Shown: one piece after another, positions 1 through 7,766 of the stretch
How the letters are laid out: the number at the start of each line of letters is the position of its first letter
How positions within the stretch are numbered: the stretch's first letter is position 1
NCBI RefSeq assembly: GCF_000258175.1
Contig: NZ_JH636049.1
Location: 1,899,482 to 1,963,481 of the forward strand
Length of the DNA: 64,000 bases
Direction of reading: 5' to 3'
From: Saccharomonospora xinjiangensis XJ-54
GTDB taxonomy: Bacteria > Actinomycetota > Actinomycetes > Mycobacteriales > Pseudonocardiaceae
Notes under the pieces: model-generated
What the model was told of the DNA's origin: nothing
Databases searched by the model: none
What the model saw: only the letters and a program-made list of their open reading frames with translations
Made by a program: the position numbers and the translations under genes

Positions 1-963
1 GCGCTGCCGTTCTTCGGGATCATCACGGAGATCATTCCCGTGTTCAGCCGGAAACCTCTCTTCGGGTACCGGCTGATGGTGTTCGCGACCATCGGGATCA
101 TGGGCCTTTCCGCGGTGGTGTGGGCCCACCACATGTTCGCCACGGGGGCGGTGCTGCTGCCATTCTTCTCGATGACGACGTTCTTGATCGCTGTGCCGAC
201 GGGGATCAAGTTCTTCAACTGGATCGGCACGATGTGGAAGGGGCAGTTGACGTTCGAGACACCGATGTTGTTCTCGGTCGGTTTTCTCGTCACGTTCCTG
301 CTCGGCGGGCTGAGTGGAGTCATCCTTGCCGCCCCGCCTCTCGACTTCCACGTGCACGACACGTATTTCGTGGTGGCGCATTTCCACTACGTGCTCTTCG
401 GCACCATCGTGTTCGCCACGTTCGCGGGAATCTATTTCTGGTTCCCGAAGTTCACGGGGCGGATGATGAACGAGCCGCTCGGCAAGCTGCATTTCTGGCT
501 CACGTTCGTCGGCTTCCACACGGCGTTCCTCGTGCAGCACTGGCTCGGTAACGAGGGCATGCCCCGCCGCTACGCCGACTACCTGCCCACCGACGGGTTC
601 ACCACTCTGCACGCCGTGTCGTCGATCGGCTCGTTCATTCTCGGCCTTTCGATGTTGCCGTTCCTGTGGAACGTCGTGCGCAGTTACCGGTTCGGCGACC
701 CGGTGACGGTGGACGATCCCTGGGGCTACGGCAACTCGCTCGAATGGGCAACGACCTGCCCGCCCCCTCGGCACAATTTCACGGAGTTGCCGCGGATCCG
801 ATCGGAGCGGCCCGCATTCGAGCTGCACTATCCGCACATGACCGAGCGAATGCGTGCGGAGGGGAACATCTCGTTCACCGGCAAGGCGAGATCGCTCGAC
901 GAGTCCGCCCTGACACCGCCCGAGGTGAAGGCGTCGGACGCCACGAAGGGCGAGACAGGCTAG
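1..963 (+). CDS. ctaD: Cytochrome c oxidase subunit I (aa3 type), 3' part; 5' end outside window
   Basis: This is the C-terminal part of the catalytic heme-copper oxidase subunit, open in frame from base 1, so the start lies outside the window. The Cu-B histidine pair is seen in WAHHMF (bases about 121-138). The heme a3 and heme a axial histidines are seen in the helix motif [10 protein letters not shown] (about 373-402), just after the conserved HVHDTYF. Several hydrophobic helices follow, then a hydrophilic tail of about 90 residues, as usual for actinobacterial CtaD. The enzyme sits in the membrane, takes electrons from cytochrome c (the bcc-aa3 supercomplex in actinobacteria) and reduces O2 while pumping protons. 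The tail ends in TAG. Identification is firm. Confidence 0.97.
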   Translation, partial: ALPFFGIITEIIPVFSRKPLFGYRLMVFATIGIMGLSAVVWAHHMFATGAVLLPFFSMTTFLIAVPTGIKFFNWIGTMWKGQLTFETPMLFSVGFLVTFLLGGLSGVILAAPPLDFHVHDTYFVVAHFHYVLFGTIVFATFAGIYFWFPKFTGRMMNEPLGKLHFWLTFVGFHTAFLVQHWLGNEGMPRRYADYLPTDGFTTLHAVSSIGSFILGLSMLPFLWNVVRSYRFGDPVTVDDPWGYGNSLEWATTCPPPRHNFTELPRIRSERPAFELHYPHMTERMRAEGNISFTGKARSLDESALTPPEVKASDATKGETG

Positions 964-1034
964 TCCTGGCCCCCGTGCGCGAGCCGGTGCGCGGCGGAAC
1001 CCGACTGCGCGCCCGGGCGTGCCACACTCTGGGC

Positions 1035-1511
1035 GTGGCCGAACGCGACCGAGACGACGAGGGGCGGGCCCGCAACGCCAGGCCGAGGGACGGCCTGGGC
1101 AGGCCGTTGCCGCGTGGCGCGACCGGGGTTCCCCGCCAACCCGAGGGTGTGTCACGGACTCCCGAGGAGACGGTGCTGGAAGCGCAACGGCTGCTCGACG
1201 AGGGCAAACCTTTCCACGCGCACGAAGTGTTCGAGGACGCCTGGAAGTCGGGGCCGGAGGCCGAACGGGAACTGTGGCGGGGGCTCGCCCAGCTGGCCGT
1301 GGGCCTCACTCACGCGGCCAGGGGGAACCGGACGGGAGCTGTGGCGCTGCTGCGCCGTGGGGCGGACGCCATCGAGCCGTTCGCCGAGGCAACGCCCCAT
1401 GGCATCGACATCACCGCCCTGCGCGACTGGGCGTCCGCACTCGCCGAGAGCGTACCGCGCCACGAAAGCCCGCCGGACGCGGCGACGCTCGCGCCCCGGC
1501 TCAGGCCCTAA
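1035..1511 (+). CDS. DUF309 domain protein
   Basis: The protein is about 158 residues from the GTG at 1035; the frame is open further upstream, but that part overlaps ctaD and has shadow-like Arg-rich composition. The first 40 residues are Arg/Pro-rich. The rest matches the DUF309 helical pattern, with PFHAHEVFEDAW, then ELWRGLAQLAVGLTHAARGN, then a leucine-rich helix. The conserved histidines and acidic residues in AHEVFED are the family signature; its biochemical role is unknown. Its last 11 bases overlap the 3' end of the convergent SnoaL-like gene. No promoter was recognised in the 70 bases after ctaD. Confidence 0.8.
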   Translation: MAERDRDDEGRARNARPRDGLGRPLPRGATGVPRQPEGVSRTPEETVLEAQRLLDEGKPFHAHEVFEDAWKSGPEAERELWRGLAQLAVGLTHAARGNRTGAVALLRRGADAIEPFAEATPHGIDITALRDWASALAESVPRHESPPDAATLAPRLRP

Positions 1512-2013
1512 CCCCCGCGGCCCTGCCAAGCCCGAGTGCACGGGCCAGCCGCACGAGTCCCCTGGCCATGCGCGCGGGGACGGAGTCGGGCGAGGGAATC
1601 GTCAGCGGCCGCACCCGGCCGTTGTGGATGGCGGCGATCCGCCAGCCGACCGGCGTGCGGACGCACACGATGGTGTTGCGGGTGAGCCGCCGCTTGGGCA
1701 GCGTGGACCGCCAGGCGACGAGGACCGACCCTGTGCCGTGGACGAGAGCGACGTCGTCGGAGAGAAATCGGACGGACTCGACCTTCCCGACCAGCGCCGT
1801 TCCCGCCAGGACGCCGCGGAAGAGCCGGTCGTGGGACTCCACCATCGGCGCGCGGCCCGTCACGCGGGTGCCGTCGAAGGAGACGTAGTCGCTGTCCTCG
1901 GTGAACAGTTCCCCGTAGGCATTGGCGTCGCCCGACGTCCATGCCTCACACATGCGGTCGAACAGAGACCGCACTTCGGCCTCGGCGGCTTGTCCGGCTT
2001 CACCGTGGGTCAT
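1501..2013 (-). CDS. SnoaL-like / SgcJ-EcaC family protein (NTF2 fold)
   Basis: This 170-residue protein has an N-terminal helix pair with FDRMCEAWTSGDANAYGELF followed by alternating strands (YVSFDGTRVTGR, VRFLSDDVALVHGTG, RNTIVCVRTPVGWRIAAIHN). That is the layout of the SgcJ/EcaC/SnoaL-like group of small cone-shaped proteins. Members act as cyclases, hydrolases or have no known activity, so no substrate is assigned. Its ATG overlaps the stop of the upstream marR gene as ATGA (2010-2013), so the two are translationally coupled and it probably belongs to the MarR-controlled unit. The C-terminal 30 residues are an Arg/Ala-rich tail. Confidence 0.75.
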   Translation of the reverse strand: MTHGEAGQAAEAEVRSLFDRMCEAWTSGDANAYGELFTEDSDYVSFDGTRVTGRAPMVESHDRLFRGVLAGTALVGKVESVRFLSDDVALVHGTGSVLVAWRSTLPKRRLTRNTIVCVRTPVGWRIAAIHNGRVRPLTIPSPDSVPARMARGLVRLARALGLGRAAGVRA

Positions 2014-2507
2014 GTCTGCCTCCTCTTGAGTCGGGTCATCGCGTGGGCGCGAAGGAGAGCGGCCTGCCGGAAGGAGAAATCGGTCCCCCTGCCGAGGAAC
2101 TCGGCGATCGCGGCCAACTGGTGGGCGTCGAAACCCGACAGCAGTGTGGACGCGTCGGCGAGTTCAGCGAAGACCTCACCGATGCGCTGCCGCCCTTCGG
2201 GGGTGCAGTGGAGCAACTGCTTACGGCCGTCGTGCGGGTCGGGCTCGCGACTGAGAAATCCCGCCCGCTCCAGCCTCGCCACCACGCCGGTGATCGCCCC
2301 GCTGGTGAGTCCAGTGATCCCTGCCAGTTCACTGCCGGTCATCGGCCCCCGCTCCACGACGAGGTCGAGGCACTTGTGGTCGGTGGGCCCCAGGCCAAGC
2401 CGTTCGGCCACGGCGTGGTGCAGCAGCACCGTCGCGGTGCTGTGACGACGAGCCAGCGTGCCCATGATCTGGGCGATCAACTCGTCGCGGGTTCCGGTCG
2501 GCGACAT
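2010..2507 (-). CDS. MarR family transcriptional regulator
   Basis: A winged-helix regulator of 165 residues from the ATG at 2507, chosen because AAGGA lies just upstream and the frame continues only into non-conserved sequence. The family pattern is clear: a dimerisation helix, LGPTDHKCLDLVVERGPMTG, then recognition helix LTSGAITGVVARLERAGF, then the wing SREPDPHDGRKQLLHCTPEG. DPxDxR in the wing is the MarR hallmark. It is followed by the coupled SnoaL-like gene. A perfect palindrome 15 bases upstream of its start (2522-2536) suggests autoregulation, and probably also control of the divergent gene at 2635. Confidence 0.9.
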   Translation of the reverse strand: MSPTGTRDELIAQIMGTLARRHSTATVLLHHAVAERLGLGPTDHKCLDLVVERGPMTGSELAGITGLTSGAITGVVARLERAGFLSREPDPHDGRKQLLHCTPEGRQRIGEVFAELADASTLLSGFDAHQLAAIAEFLGRGTDFSFRQAALLRAHAMTRLKRRQT

Positions 2508-2521
2508 CCACTTATCCTTTC

Positions 2522-2536
2522 GCTTAGTTTCTAAGC
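2522..2536. promoter_or_regulatory. Palindrome GCTTAGTTTCTAAGC, probable MarR operator
   Basis: Two perfect 6-base arms (GCTTAG and CTAAGC) flank a TTT centre in the 127-bp region between the marR start (2507, minus) and the divergent gene at 2635. It is AT-rich against a very GC-rich background. Size, symmetry and position immediately upstream of the regulator's own SD sequence fit a MarR-family operator; binding is inferred. Confidence 0.6.
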
Positions 2537-2634
2537 TACCTACCGAGGTTTCCGGGGTCAAGCGATCTCGTGTACGCGAGCGGGAACGGGTATTCGACAG
2601 GGGTACGTGCCTCGATGGTGAGAGGTGGTTCGAG

Positions 2635-3456
2635 GTGACGGACCCGTACGAGGGCAACGGCATCGACGGCATCGATGACATCGACGACATCGGCGACATC
2701 GATGCCGTCGGAGGCCCCGAGGATTCTCCACCTGCCGATACTCCCGCCGGCCCCGGCGACGAGTTCGCCGAGCCGGAACCCGACGTTCTGCTGGATGTTC
2801 CTGACCTGTCGGTGGAGGAGATCGGCCTCGACGTCGAGGATCTGCGGGCGCACGTCTCGCTCCGGGCCGACGTGCTCGACCTGCTCAAGCTTCACGTGGG
2901 TGCCGATGTGGAGCTGGGCAAGGTGTCGCTCACGATCACAGGGGTCAAGGCGCAGGCCCAGCTCAAGGTCCGGCTCAACCGGGTGGCACAGATCATCGAC
3001 CGGGTGCTCACCACCATCGATCGCAATCCCGAGGTGCTCAACCGCGTGGTGCGTGCTGTGGAGCCCGTGCTGCGTGAGACCGGTGCCGCGGGCGGGGAAC
3101 TCGGCGCCGGTAACAGGAGAGCCGTGGAGGATGTCGGCGCCGGTGGCAGAAGAGCCGTCGGAGACGTCGGTGGCGATGTCGGCGATGTCGGCGATGTGGT
3201 CGAGGACGTTGGTGGTGGAGTGCCGCGGGTCACCGACAGCGCCGGTGGCGTCGGTGGCGCCGTGGACCGCCTCGTGGAGGAACCGGAAGACACGGAATCC
3301 GACACGGAATCCATGGAGACGGACATGGAGGCCGCCACCGAGGCCGGCATGGAGCCGGGTGCGCCCCGGCGGCCGAAGCGCTCCCGACCGCAGGGAGAAC
3401 ACCGTGAGCCGCGTCGGCGAGTCCCCCCAAAACGCCGGAGGCCCCGGACGTCGTAA
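2635..3456 (+). CDS. Acidic conserved actinobacterial protein of unknown function
   Basis: The GTG at 2635 has AGAGG about 9 bases upstream, giving 273 residues. After an Asp/Ile-rich low-complexity start (GIDGIDDIDDIGDID) comes a well-ordered core of about 100 residues: VEEIGLDVEDLRAHVSLRAD, LLKLHVGADVELGKVSLTI, then VRLNRVAQIIDRVLTTIDRN. I recognise this core as recurring in actinobacterial hypothetical proteins, with no function known to me. The second half is Gly/Asp/Val-repetitive (DVGDVGDV). The last 35 residues are strongly basic (RRRVPPKRRRPRTS), unlike the rest. The basic end coincides with a possible -1 frameshift site at 3426-3432, so the true C-terminus may lie in the next frame. 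Confidence 0.65.
   Translation: MTDPYEGNGIDGIDDIDDIGDIDAVGGPEDSPPADTPAGPGDEFAEPEPDVLLDVPDLSVEEIGLDVEDLRAHVSLRADVLDLLKLHVGADVELGKVSLTITGVKAQAQLKVRLNRVAQIIDRVLTTIDRNPEVLNRVVRAVEPVLRETGAAGGELGAGNRRAVEDVGAGGRRAVGDVGGDVGDVGDVVEDVGGGVPRVTDSAGGVGGAVDRLVEEPEDTESDTESMETDMEAATEAGMEPGAPRRPKRSRPQGEHREPRRRVPPKRRRPRTS
3426..3432 (+). other. CCCAAAA slippery heptamer in the correct frame for -1 frameshifting
   Basis: The upstream gene reads CCA AAA here, so C CCA AAA matches the X XXY YYZ pattern. A -1 slip moves translation into the frame that is open from 3408 to 3713. That frame has coding-like codon use well before its only start codon, a TTG at 3495. An indel within the adjacent six-C run would look the same. 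Confidence 0.35.
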
Positions 3457-3494
3457 CAGGAGCCGGGGCCACCGACATCTCGTCCACCGACATC

Positions 3495-3713
3495 TTGTTC
3501 AGCGCCCACGTCGCGGGAAAGACACTGTGGTGGCACGAGGACCCGGAAACCGAGGTGTCGTTCCACGGGTCCGACGGCTTCCGGTCCCGGTCTAGCAGCG
3601 AGCGTGTCGGCCTGCCGGACCGAGTCCAGTCACGACACACCTACCGTGACATCACGGTGGACTACTGGCTCGATTGCGCGCTGCCCGACCACGAAACCGG
3701 CCGGACCGAATGA
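3495..3713 (+). CDS. Small hypothetical protein, possibly the -1 frameshift extension of the preceding gene
   Basis: The 72-residue product from a TTG start at 3495 begins MFSAHVAGKTLWWHEDPETE and ends in YRDITVDYWLDCALPDH. Composition is ordinary, with tryptophans and strong GC3, so I regard the frame as coding. However, it is open and equally coding-like back to 3408 with no ATG or GTG, and it overlaps the basic tail of the previous gene. Either it starts at TTG with a weak signal, or it is reached by frameshift at 3426-3432, which would give a fused protein of about 360 residues. I do not recognise the family. Confidence 0.5.
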   Translation: MFSAHVAGKTLWWHEDPETEVSFHGSDGFRSRSSSERVGLPDRVQSRHTYRDITVDYWLDCALPDHETGRTE

Positions 3714-3738
3714 GTCGTCAGGCGATGCGACGGACCCG

Positions 3739-4080
3739 TCACAGCCCCACCACGAGCAGCACCGCACCGACGGCGAGACGCATGGCGCTCTCGATGCTCT
3801 GGAACAACCAGAACCGGTCGGCGGGATGGAACGCCGCCCGCTGTCCCGCCACACGCTGCCGGATCAGGCAGGTCGTCGGCGTGTCACCATCCCGGCATGC
3901 CGAGGGCTTGAACGCCACCACGGCGCCCCGCTCGTCGTAGTACACGGACTCCAGTCGCCACGCGTCGTCGGGGACGGGACTCCTCCCCTGCTCCACCGTC
4001 ACCGTGGCATGGGCCGGTCCGGCGTAGTGAGATCGCACGGAAACACCGACGCCCACCAGGAGAAGCGCGACCCCGCTCAG
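3739..4080 (-). CDS. Small two-helix membrane protein, unknown function
   Basis: The ordered part is about 113 residues. An N-terminal hydrophobic helix (SGVALLLVGVGVSV) is followed by an extracytoplasmic-looking domain with paired cysteines (SACRDGDTPTTC) and a C-terminal helix (AMRLAVGAVLLVVGL). The frame is open upstream to 4194, but that part overlaps the kinase gene and translates as Arg/Pro-rich shadow. The best start that fits the gene order is a CTG at 4080 overlapping the kinase stop as CTGA. CTG starts are rare, so the start is uncertain. Coupled translation with the kinase is inferred. Confidence 0.5.
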   Translation of the reverse strand: MSGVALLLVGVGVSVRSHYAGPAHATVTVEQGRSPVPDDAWRLESVYYDERGAVVAFKPSACRDGDTPTTCLIRQRVAGQRAAFHPADRFWLFQSIESAMRLAVGAVLLVVGL

Positions 4081-4889
4081 GCGAGGTCCCAGAGCAGCCG
4101 GTAGTAGGCGATGCGCTCGGGGTCGGGCTCGACGCCGTACGCGGCGTAGACGAGGTGGTCGTAGCCGGGCCCGTGGTTCCACTCCGTGCTCCACGCCGCG
4201 ACGGCGAGATCCGCCCAGCGGTCGGCGACGCCGAGCGAGCCGAGATCGACGTGCGCGGCGAACGTGCCGTCGTCGTGCAGCAGCGTGTTAGGCGCGCAGG
4301 CATCGCCGTGGCACACCACGAGCCGGTCAACCGGCGGGGCGTCGTCGAGCAGGCCGCGCGCCTCGGCGACCGTGAGATGGCGGTGCTCGGGGAACCAGTC
4401 ACCGGGTCCCTCACCGTCGGCGATGCGCTCGTCGGCGCGCGCGAGCCGGTCGGCGACACTCCACGTGTACGGGCACTCGGCGACGGGAAGCGCGTCGTGC
4501 AACACACGAAGCCCGTGCCCGATGGCCGTGGCCGCCGTGGCGGGATCGGCGAGCCAGCGGGTGTCCACTGCGGACCGTCCCGGTACTGGGGCGGTCACCA
4601 GCCACGAGCCTTCGGCGTTCGAGCCCTGGCCCAGCACACGCGGTACGCGAACCCAGCGACTCGCCCACGCGAGACGGTCCGCCTCGGCGGCCAGGTCGAT
4701 CTCGGGCGTGCCGTGGGCGACCCACTTGACGTAACGGCTTCCTCCGATCCGCGCGTCGAGCCGGAACGTGAGTCCTCCCAGTTCGTTCTCCCACACCGGG
4801 GTGATGTCGTCGCCCTTCGCCAGCTCGGCGACGACGGAGGGAACGGGAACGGGTCCGGTGGGGATCTCGGCGACCTCGCGAGTGTTCAT
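4077..4889 (-). CDS. APH/aminoglycoside phosphotransferase-like kinase
   Basis: This 270-residue protein has the APH-family layout. The N-lobe contains GGLTFRLDA and the likely ATP-binding lysine in RYVKWVAHG. The catalytic loop reads VVCHGDACAPNTLL (HGD and N), and the metal-binding segment reads AAHVDLGSLGVADRWADL. These are the essential residues of APH(3')-type enzymes. Many actinobacterial members phosphorylate unknown small molecules rather than drugs, so resistance should not be assumed. The gene is divergent from the amidase with 97 bp between them. Downstream it overlaps a small membrane protein. Confidence 0.85.
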   Translation of the reverse strand: MNTREVAEIPTGPVPVPSVVAELAKGDDITPVWENELGGLTFRLDARIGGSRYVKWVAHGTPEIDLAAEADRLAWASRWVRVPRVLGQGSNAEGSWLVTAPVPGRSAVDTRWLADPATAATAIGHGLRVLHDALPVAECPYTWSVADRLARADERIADGEGPGDWFPEHRHLTVAEARGLLDDAPPVDRLVVCHGDACAPNTLLHDDGTFAAHVDLGSLGVADRWADLAVAAWSTEWNHGPGYDHLVYAAYGVEPDPERIAYYRLLWDLA

Positions 4890-4986
4890 TTCGCCACCCT
4901 ATGGTCGGTGTGACGCGGGCCGGCGTCACGCGAAAGCGGCTTGTGCGTTGACCTGTTCGAAGCGACCTTCGAGCAGGGCGGTGCAC

Positions 4987-6477
4987 ATGGCGGCGATGCG
5001 ATACGACGAGTACCGGCGATACGACGCGGTCGGGCTTGCCGGGCTGGTGGCGCGGGGTGAGGTGTCGCCCGCCGAGCTGCTGGAGGTGGCGATCCGCCGC
5101 ACCGAGGACGTCAACGGGCGGCTCAACGCGATCGTTCACCCGATGTACGACGTCGCCAGAACGCGAGCGGCATCGGAGTTGTCGGGGCCGTTCGCGGGGG
5201 TTCCGTTCCTGCTCAAGGACCTGATGCAGGACTACGCGGGCGTGCCGACGGGCAGCGGTTCGCGGGCGCTGCGCCACCGTTCGCCCGCGAAACACAGTGA
5301 GGTCGTGCGGCGCTGGCTCGACGCGGGACTCGTGGTGTTCGGCAAGACCGCCACGCCCGAGTTCGGCCTCAAGGGCGTCACCGAGCCGGACGCGACGGGC
5401 CCCACCCGCAACCCGTGGAGCCTCGACCACACTCCGGGCGGTTCGTCAGGCGGTTCGGCGGCAGCGGTGGCGGCCGGGGTGGTGCCGGTGGCCGGTGCGA
5501 GTGACGGCGGAGGCTCCATCCGCATCCCGGCCGCCTGCTGCGGCATTGTCGGGCTCAAACCCGGTCGTGGCCTTGTGCCCGCAGGGCCCGGCCACGCCGA
5601 GCACCTCGCGGGTGCTGCCACGGACGGCGTGGTGTCCCGCACCGTTCGCGACACCGCCGCGATGCTCGACGTGCTGGCGCGCACACCCGACCCCGGCGCG
5701 CCGTATCCGGTCGCCGTCCCCGCCACGTCCTACGTCGAACTCGCCCGCCGCACACCGCCGAGGTTGCGGATCGGCTTCACGACCCGGTCTCCCCTCGGCA
5801 CGCCCGTGCACGCGGACGCGGTCGCGGCCGTTGACCACGCGGCCACGCTGCTGGGGAAACTCGGCCACGACGTCGAGCCTGCCGAACCCGGCATCGACGG
5901 GGTGGCGCTCGCCCGCGACTTCATGACGATGTGGTCGGCGCAGACGGCCGTGACCATCGCCGCGGCCAAACGGGACACCGGCGCCCGCGATCGGGAGTTC
6001 GAAGTGGACACCCGGCTGCTCGCCGCGTCCGCGCACTCGGTGCGTGCGGTGGAACACGCCGAGGCGCGGGCGCGCTGGAACGACTACACGCGCGCGCTGG
6101 CCGACTTCCACGACCGCTACGACCTGCTGCTCACCCCGGCGCTCGCCCGGCCGCCCGTGCGCGTCGGCGAACTGGCCACGCCTCCGCTGCTGCGGCTCGG
6201 CGGCGAACTGCTGCTCCGACTTCGCCTGACCGGCCCGTTCACGAAGACCAGGCTCTGGAACGACCAGGTACTCGCCAACCTCGCACCTGTCCCCTTCACC
6301 CAACTGGCCAACATCACCGGCAGGCCCGCGATGTCCGTGCCCCTCTACCGGACGGCGAGCGGCCTGCCTCTCGGGGTGCAGTTCGTCGGCGGGCTCGGTG
6401 GCGAGGCGACACTGCTGGCGCTCGCCACACAACTGGAGGAGGAATTCCCGTGGGCGGACGCGGAACCGGATCTATGA
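4987..6477 (+). CDS. Amidase signature family amidase
   Basis: A 496-residue protein from ATG 4987 (GTG 4981 and ATG 4996 are alternatives). The amidase signature triad is visible: Lys in VPFLLKDL, the cis-Ser in the glycine/serine loop HTPGGSSGGSAAAVAAG, and the nucleophile Ser in GASDGGGSIRIPA. The length is normal for the family. It hydrolyses an amide or C-N bond in a small molecule; the substrate cannot be read from sequence. The C-terminal region (PAMSVPLY, GLPLGVQFVGG) is the conserved end of GatA-like amidases, but no gatB/C are nearby. It is therefore a stand-alone catabolic amidase, not a tRNA amidotransferase subunit. Confidence 0.92.
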   Translation: MAAMRYDEYRRYDAVGLAGLVARGEVSPAELLEVAIRRTEDVNGRLNAIVHPMYDVARTRAASELSGPFAGVPFLLKDLMQDYAGVPTGSGSRALRHRSPAKHSEVVRRWLDAGLVVFGKTATPEFGLKGVTEPDATGPTRNPWSLDHTPGGSSGGSAAAVAAGVVPVAGASDGGGSIRIPAACCGIVGLKPGRGLVPAGPGHAEHLAGAATDGVVSRTVRDTAAMLDVLARTPDPGAPYPVAVPATSYVELARRTPPRLRIGFTTRSPLGTPVHADAVAAVDHAATLLGKLGHDVEPAEPGIDGVALARDFMTMWSAQTAVTIAAAKRDTGARDREFEVDTRLLAASAHSVRAVEHAEARARWNDYTRALADFHDRYDLLLTPALARPPVRVGELATPPLLRLGGELLLRLRLTGPFTKTRLWNDQVLANLAPVPFTQLANITGRPAMSVPLYRTASGLPLGVQFVGGLGGEATLLALATQLEEEFPWADAEPDL

Positions 6478-6514
6478 GCCGAACCACGCACTCGGCGGGT
6501 GGGACGTCAACGCC

Positions 6515-6907
6515 TCACGCGGGGCCGAGCAGATCCCATTTGTTGCCCTCGATGTCGAGGAAGACCGCCACCCGCCCGTAGCTTTCGGTGCGCGGCGCCG
6601 TCACGAATTCCACGCCTGCCGCCACCATCCGGTCATACGCGGAGTCGAAGTCGTCAACCTGGAGGAAGAACGCCACCCTGCCCGCGCACTGGTCGCCGAC
6701 CACGGCCCTCTGGTGCTCACCGTCGGCCTGAGCGAGCAGGATCCCGGTCTCCCCGCCGGGCGGCCGGACGACGACCCACCGCTTGGGGCGGCCGTCGTTC
6801 GTCAGCGACGGCGTGTCCTCGACGAGGTCGAACCCCAGCGCGTCCACGAAGAACCGGATGGCGCGGTCGTAGTCGGCCACCACCAGCGCGGCCAGGTGAA
6901 GTCGCAT
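6515..6907 (-). CDS. VOC superfamily (glyoxalase/bleomycin-resistance-like) protein
   Basis: A single 130-residue VOC domain built of two beta-alpha-beta-beta-beta modules. The first runs LAALVVADYDRAIRFFVDAL with the following strand WVVVRPPG. The second runs VAFFLQVDDFDSAYDRMVAAG, then VAVFLDIEGNKWDLL. The terminal acidic residue before NKWDL is a typical VOC metal-ligand position. Function within the family (isomerase, dioxygenase, drug binding) cannot be decided. It is convergent to the amidase with 37 bp between them. Confidence 0.88.
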   Translation of the reverse strand: MRLHLAALVVADYDRAIRFFVDALGFDLVEDTPSLTNDGRPKRWVVVRPPGGETGILLAQADGEHQRAVVGDQCAGRVAFFLQVDDFDSAYDRMVAAGVEFVTAPRTESYGRVAVFLDIEGNKWDLLGPA

Positions 6908-7068
6908 GCCGATGACCCTAGAGCCGCGCCGGCATCTCCGGCGCGCGGCCGTGGCTGGACGGTGTCGCTGAATTTCTTTCGCTGCGGCGCAGCACCTAGG
7001 TCGGAAACTGACCGCTTTGCTTCCTAACGTGGTGCAGGAACACGCGATCAGACCTCGGAGGCCAAACC

Positions 7069-7611
7069 ATGACCAGTACCGCGACGACGCCGCACAGCCC
7101 CACCGCCGCAGGCGTCACCGGCGAACGCGCCGACCTCCTGGCGATGCTGGCTCAGCAGCGTTACTTCCTGCGGCACACGACCCGCGACCTGACCGACGAG
7201 CAGGCCAGGCAACGCACGACCGCGAGCGAGTTGTGCCTCGGCGGCCTGATCAAGCACGTCGCGGCGGTCGAAGTCAGCTGGAGGAACTTCATCGAGCGTG
7301 GCCCCGAGGCGATGGAGCCCACCCCTACTGCGGAGACGGACTGGGCAACCCAGTTCGACCTGCTGCCAGGGGAGACGCTGGAGGGCGTGCTGGCCGACTA
7401 TGCCGAGGTCGCCGCACGGACCGACGAGCTGGTCGCCGGCCTTCCCGGCCTCGACGCCGACCAGCCGCTCCCGCAGGCACCGTGGTTCGAGCCCGGTGCG
7501 CGGTGGTCGGCTCGCCGGGTGCTGCTGCACATCATCACCGAAACCGCCCAGCACACCGGTCACGCCGACATCATTCGCGAATCCCTCGACGGCGCGAAGA
7601 GCATGGGCTGA
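7069..7611 (+). CDS. DinB/DUF664 family protein
   Basis: A 180-residue four-helix-bundle protein. The metal-binding histidine pattern of the DinB superfamily is present: LIKHVAAVEVSWRNF in helix 2 and HIITETAQHTGHADIIRE in helix 4. ATG 7069 is chosen because a GGAGG lies 7 bases upstream (CTCGGAGGCCAAACC). Actinobacterial relatives include mycothiol-dependent transferases, which is a possibility and not a demonstration. A small inverted repeat, GGTC-N7-GACC at 6999-7013, lies in the 161-bp upstream region and might be regulatory. Confidence 0.85.
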   Translation: MTSTATTPHSPTAAGVTGERADLLAMLAQQRYFLRHTTRDLTDEQARQRTTASELCLGGLIKHVAAVEVSWRNFIERGPEAMEPTPTAETDWATQFDLLPGETLEGVLADYAEVAARTDELVAGLPGLDADQPLPQAPWFEPGARWSARRVLLHIITETAQHTGHADIIRESLDGAKSMG

Positions 7612-7766
7612 GTAGAGCGTGGGGTGACGCGATCGGCAGGGCAGCGCGGCAGGTGGTTGGTCCTCGCGGATGTCGTCTGCCGGAAAACCCGCGGTGGCGA
7701 TGGGCTGACGCTATCCTCCGCTTGACGCGCCCACCTGGCGCCGTCTGTCGGACTGGGGAGGACAGT

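Noticed and set aside
3404..3595. GTG-started frame in the third phase near 3.4 kb
   Set aside because: It gives an Arg/His-rich product and poor codon pattern; the frame open at 3408-3713 is far more coding-like.
4077..4889. Aminoglycoside resistance gene
   Set aside because: Motifs show an APH-type kinase, but many actinobacterial members have other substrates and nothing in the context indicates resistance.
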